The notes under the pieces were generated by a model. That model had not been told where the DNA came from, searched no databases, and worked only from the letters and a program-made list of their open reading frames with translations. This document shows positions 60,612 to 64,000 of a stretch of 64,000 nt of DNA, piece by piece (within the stretch, counting starts at the first letter, position 1; each line of letters begins with the position of its first letter). Location: positions 22,803,644 to 22,867,643 of the forward strand of contig NC_133063.1 of assembly GCF_048771995.1 (NCBI RefSeq), in the 5' to 3' direction. This DNA comes from Taeniopygia guttata (Eukaryota > Chordata > Aves > Passeriformes > Estrildidae). A program made the translations under genes and the position numbers.

Positions 60612-61113
60612 CCCTCAGCCCCACCCTGCCTCCCCGGCCCTGTGCCTCACCCGGGCTCTCTCCAGGGTGGCAGCAGCAGGTCCCCCATCCCTGCTCTTGC
60701 TGCTGGCCAGCGGCTTCTCCCTGCTGGATCCCGTCAGTCTCCGGCTGTCCTCAATGATTTACTGCAGCTGTGGCAAAAGCGGAGGCTCTGGAATTGCTTC
60801 CAAGGCCTGGCAGAGCTGCAGTCCCGGAGCCCTCTGTGCTCCCTGCCGGCCCCTCCATCCCCTCAGCCCCGCCATGCTCTCGGCAAAGCCCCAGCCCCCT
60901 TCAGTTTCTTCAGCCCCTCACAGTCCTCTCACCCCCTCAGTCCCTTCTGACCCTTCCTGTCCCCCTAGACCCGCCACGCCCTCCGCCTGTGCCACTTCTC
61001 TGTCACCTCAGTGCCACCATCGCCCTCGGCTGCCCCACACCCCTCAGCCCCAGCAGCACCTCAGGGTCACCGTCCCTTCAGCGTCACCGCCCCCTCGGCC
61101 CCCTCGCTCTCAC

Positions 61114-61219
61114 CGTCCTTCAGCAGCTCCTCAGGGGACAGGGCCTGGGGCCAGCGGCAGCTCCCACCGCTCCAGGGACACCCGGGCTGGAGCTGCTGCT
61201 CCGCCCGGCCCGGCTCCAG
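61114..61219 (-). CDS. HSF5-like copy B, probable downstream exon
   Basis: Copy of 44763-44868 with the same splice sites and open frame. It lies inside the near-identical tract, so conservation here carries no information on coding. Confidence 0.42.
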
Positions 61220-61299
61220 CTCGGACCCAGCACAGGGAGAGGCGACACAGGGGGCACAGGAGGAAAAGCAAGAGGTGAGGGAGGAAGCAGAGCAGAGGA

Positions 61300-61620
61300 A
61301 GAAGTTAAAAAGAGGCCTATACCTATACAGGCATCAATCTATGTAACTAAACTCCCATACATCAAAATAAAGATGCCTATCTATAACTGTAACTACATAC
61401 ACGTAAATGTAACTATACACATGTATAAATGCAACTATGGGCATCTATAACTAAAACTGCACAGCTAAATATATAAATATATACACTTAAAACTAAAAAT
61501 AAATTAACTATTCAGATCTCTAACCCTCTAGATAGATAAATGTAACTATATAAACCGAGACATACAACTACATACATAAATGTAACTATACACATCTATT
61601 AATATTACGAGAGACAGAGG
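61300..61620 (+). repeat. TA-rich degenerate intron tract (copy B, second)
   Basis: CTATAACTGTAACTACATA-like steps. It holds the same place as 44985-45245 but has diverged. Confidence 0.7.
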
Positions 61621-61628
61621 AATTCTAC

Positions 61629-61685
61629 CTGCCCAATGGTCACAGGCTCTTCCTCTGTCTCTTCCAGCCACACAGGGCAGCCCTC
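61629..61685 (-). CDS. HSF5-like copy B, small acidic exon
   Basis: Minus strand acceptor CTTCCCCAG, donor GTAGAA, 19 codons EGCPVWLEETEEEPVTIGQ. It lies outside the near-identical tract, so its match in frame to copy A supports coding constraint. Confidence 0.48.
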
Positions 61686-61930
61686 CTGGGGAAGTCAATC
61701 ACACTGGATCTGGGAAGCAAAGGAAACACTGAGTCAATACTGGCCTTTGCCCAAGTGTCCCTTGTTGAGCACCAATTGTCCGTCCATGAGGGACTTTAAA
61801 AGATGGCCTGAAAGGCAGACTCTCACTTGGCAATTTGAAGCCTGCTCTTTAAAGAACAGGGATCCTTCCAAGTGTTCAAAACTGAACAGTATAAAGTATT
61901 TAAGTATCCTGACAGAGTCTCAGCACTCAC

Positions 61931-61953
61931 AGTGCAAATGGCAGCCACGAGAG
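61931..61953 (-). CDS. HSF5-like copy B, possible 23-nt microexon
   Basis: Minus strand, between TGTTTCAAG and GTGAGT. It provides the phase 1 to 0 shift required between neighbours. Confidence 0.3.
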
Positions 61954-62313
61954 CTTGAAACAGAGACAGTGCCAGTGACAGAGTGACCACCGTCCTCACT
62001 GAAATGGCTGAAGGCTGCTGATGGCTGAGTTATGAACCAAATTGGGACAGCCAGCTTGGTGACACAACTCCCACAAGGTCAGGCTTATTCCCTGCTCTCT
62101 TGCCACAGCAGAGGACGCGGTGTCAGAGCCTCTGCAGAAGCATGGAGGGCAGGGCTCGGGCAGGTTGTGCCAGTGCAGGATTTGAACTGAAGGCACCGGG
62201 AAGCACCAACCCTGCAGACAAGAACTCAACTCTTCTCATCTCCCCTCCTGCCAGAGGCAGGCTCAGAGCAGCCGTCTCACACCTCTCTAAACCAATGGGG
62301 GCTCTGTCCTTAC

Positions 62314-62434
62314 CAGGCTCCTCGGGCTCTGGAGAACTGTTCCCGCAGCTCTCGGTGCCAGATGGAGTTTCCTCGGCTGCAGCTCGGTCCACAGGCTCCC
62401 CTTCTGAAGACTCAGGGACAACATTAATATTCCC
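62314..62434 (-). CDS. HSF5-like copy B, exon homologous to A exon 4
   Basis: Minus strand acceptor GTTCTTTCAAG, donor GTAAGG, 121 nt. It reads GNINVVPESSEGEPVDRAAA and ends NSSPEPEEPG. Open, with the same phases as copy A. Confidence 0.6.
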
Positions 62435-62581
62435 CTTGAAAGAACAATAGAAAATAAGAAAATTAGAGATCATTCAGTATTTTGCTGGGATCACATCAAG
62501 GATAAGTTACTCTCCTTCTCCATGTAACAACATTGAAAAGCTCTCAGCCCAGCCTCTTCCCTTCCTCTCCAATGGGATTAC

Positions 62582-62763
62582 CTGAGCAGAGGGAGACCTT
62601 TCAGACAGGGACCTCCTGATCTCCTGAATCATTTGCTCTATGGCAAAGCCCAGATCCACTGGTGGCAATTGCTCTTCCCCAGGGGCCTTCTGTGCTGAGC
62701 TGGAGGCTGTTGATGCTGCAGCACTGCCAGGTGGAGCACTGGGGGCTGAAGTGCCCGAGGCAG
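62582..62763 (-). CDS. HSF5-like copy B, exon homologous to A exon 3
   Basis: Minus strand acceptor GGATTCTTGCAG, donor GTAATC, 182 nt, phase 1 in and 0 out. It contains APGEEQLPPVDLGFAIEQMI and ERSPSAQ. It is 15 nt longer than copy A, a whole number of codons. Confidence 0.6.
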
Positions 62764-63018
62764 CTGCAAGAATCCAAACACATTGGTCAGGCTCCACAAT
62801 GTGGCTCTGGGACACAGATCTCCGTTGCTACCCTGGATCAAACATCACAGGAAGCACACAGGAAAACCAGACAGAGAACCTTCTGGCTTTCTAATAGGCT
62901 TAATAGGCTTGACAATTTTGGGCCGAGAATGACAGAGCTGACAGATCCTTGTGGAAAAATAGTTCAGTCACTTTTCATGACCTTTTGGAAAAGCAAGGAG
63001 CTACAGCTCTTTTCCTAC

Positions 63019-63947
63019 CTTGCGGGACAGAGGCTGGGGGCTGCTGCTCCCTGTGGAGAGGCTGGAAGCTGCAGGGCTGCATCCTGAGCAGCTCCCGGTC
63101 GACCGGAGGCAGCTGCTCTCCGTAGAGGTCCTGGAAGCGGCTGCGGGGCTGCGCCCCCGCGAGCGGCAGCAGCGGCTCCCCGCAGAAACCGAGCAAGTCA
63201 CAGGGCGGGATCTGAAGCACCTCCTGCTCGGTGGGCGGCGGCCGCTGCCCATAGAGCTCCTGGAAGTGGCTCGGCCCCTCCCACCGGGCCGGCAAGGGCC
63301 GGTCCCGGTGCAGCAGGTGGAAGCCGCTGGGCGGGCGCCGGGCGAGCAGCGGCCGCTCTCCGGGCGGCTGCTGGAAGCGGCCGGGCCGGGGGCTGCGCAG
63401 CTCCCGCCCGTCCGGCAGCGTCCGCTCCCTGTGCAGCAGGAGGAAGCCGCAGGGCGGGCGCCGGGCGGCAGCGGCGGCCGCTCCGTGGGCAGCGGCTGGA
63501 AGCGAGCGTGCCCGCCCTGCCCGTCCGGCAAATTGCTCTGCCATATGTGAAGTGAGGCCAGTGCTTATCAATTTGCGTGCTCCAGCGCCTGACGCGGAGC
63601 AGGAGGTCGGGGCAGTCGCGGCGAAAGCAGGGGTTGCTGTAGTGGAGCCAGGCCCCGGCATCGCCCGGCGCAGCTGAGCCAGCCCGGCCCGGCACCCTGC
63701 GGAAGCCGTAGCGGTGGAGCTGGCGCACGAAGCAGCGGAACCGCGTGGCCCTGAAGGGGCGCGGGGCCGGCCCCTGGGCGTCGCCCGGGCTGAGCAGCTC
63801 CCGCTCAAAGAGGGAGCGGTCGATGAGCAGCCCCTGGGCCCGGCTGTCCCAGCGCACAGAGCGGACGCGGGGGCTGTTCACCAGGCGCCACAGCTTGGCG
63901 GGGAAGGTGCTGGCGCAGAGCCCGGCGGGCAGCGGCAGCTCCGCCAT
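63019..63947 (-). pseudogene. HSF5-like copy B, exon 1: DNA-binding domain, frame break, expanded repeat
   Basis: Minus strand, start ATG at 63947-63945, same MAELPLPAGL start and FPAKLWRLVNSP motif as copy A. The recognition helix reads CFVRQLHRYGFRRV, replacing the usual Asn-Leu with His-Arg. After the DLLLRVRRW segment (about 63590) the sequence is unlike copy A. The domain frame no longer continues into the repeat region, which reads in a second frame to donor GTAGGA at 63018, with one repeat unit in a third frame. At least two shifts are therefore needed. It is probably a pseudogene, unless the assembly of this GC-rich stretch is wrong. The exon ends in phase 1, which fits the next exon. 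Upstream promoter sequence runs off the window. Confidence 0.6.
63022..63530 (-). repeat. Expanded coding repeat of about 60 bp in HSF5-like copy B
   Basis: About eight units of 18-23 residues related to R-x-P-x-x-F-x-x-L-x-x-E/D-R-x-L/P-P. Examples are GPSHFQELYGQRPPPTEQ, RSRFQDLYGEQLPPVDR and PPSGFHLLHRDRPLPA. Copy A has one unit only (RRPSRFQELHAERAVPS), so B expanded it. Confidence 0.85.
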
Positions 63948-64000
63948 GGTGCCGATCGCCGAGTGCCGCCACAACGGCCACAGCGCCACCACAACCGCCA

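Larger units (their letters stand above)
55927..61278 (+). repeat. Segmental duplication, copy B of the highly identical tract
   Basis: Partner of 40270-44927. It is longer by the 672-bp LTR plus a 5-bp target duplication. Identity is very high from about 56640 to 61278 and ends abruptly. Confidence 0.95.

Overview
This looks like nuclear DNA of a bird, probably a songbird. Genes are split by GT/AG introns with long AT-rich introns. CR1 LINE fragments lie in antisense at several places, and there are avian-style endogenous retrovirus LTRs. I infer a Z-linked location because CCDC171 sits on human 9p, which corresponds to the bird Z; a W, germline-restricted or paralogous copy cannot be excluded.

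Region 1 (about 3.6-36.2 kb, + strand) is one multi-exon gene for a coiled-coil protein that I recognise as CCDC171-like. Twenty-four coding exons can be chained, with splice phases agreeing at every junction and no internal stop. The start codon lies further 5' and was not found. Compared with human CCDC171 (from memory), a large central coiled-coil section is missing. The C-terminus is replaced by a repeat-built tail: one exon-intron unit of about 0.6-0.7 kb is repeated so that six similar phase 1-1 exon segments occur in a row. A final exon then encodes about eight 17-residue repeats and is followed by a poly(A) signal.

Region 2 (about 36.5-40.2 kb) is a decayed, minus-strand endogenous betaretrovirus-like element (gag, dUTPase/protease and reverse transcriptase pieces) with LTRs at its 3' side.

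Region 3 (about 40.3-50.3 kb and 55.9-64.0 kb) is a tandem duplication of a unit carrying a minus-strand, multi-exon heat-shock-factor gene. Its DNA-binding domain most resembles HSF5. Copy A (exon 1 at 49481-49994) is open through at least four phase-consistent exons. Copy B (exon 1 from 63947) has frame breaks just after the DNA-binding domain and a strongly expanded repeat of about 20 residues. The distal part of the two units (about 40.3-44.9 and 55.9-61.3 kb) is nearly identical and ends abruptly, while the exon-bearing proximal part is clearly more diverged. This suggests an older duplication overprinted by recent conversion or re-duplication. Copy B also carries a clean 672-bp solo LTR insertion whose empty site is visible in copy A. 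An orphan piece of the HSF 5' flank at about 54.24-54.38 kb hints at further rearranged copies.

Between the units (50.3-55.9 kb) are CR1 fragments and otherwise featureless sequence. The shared theme is internal tandem duplication of exon-intron modules in both genes.
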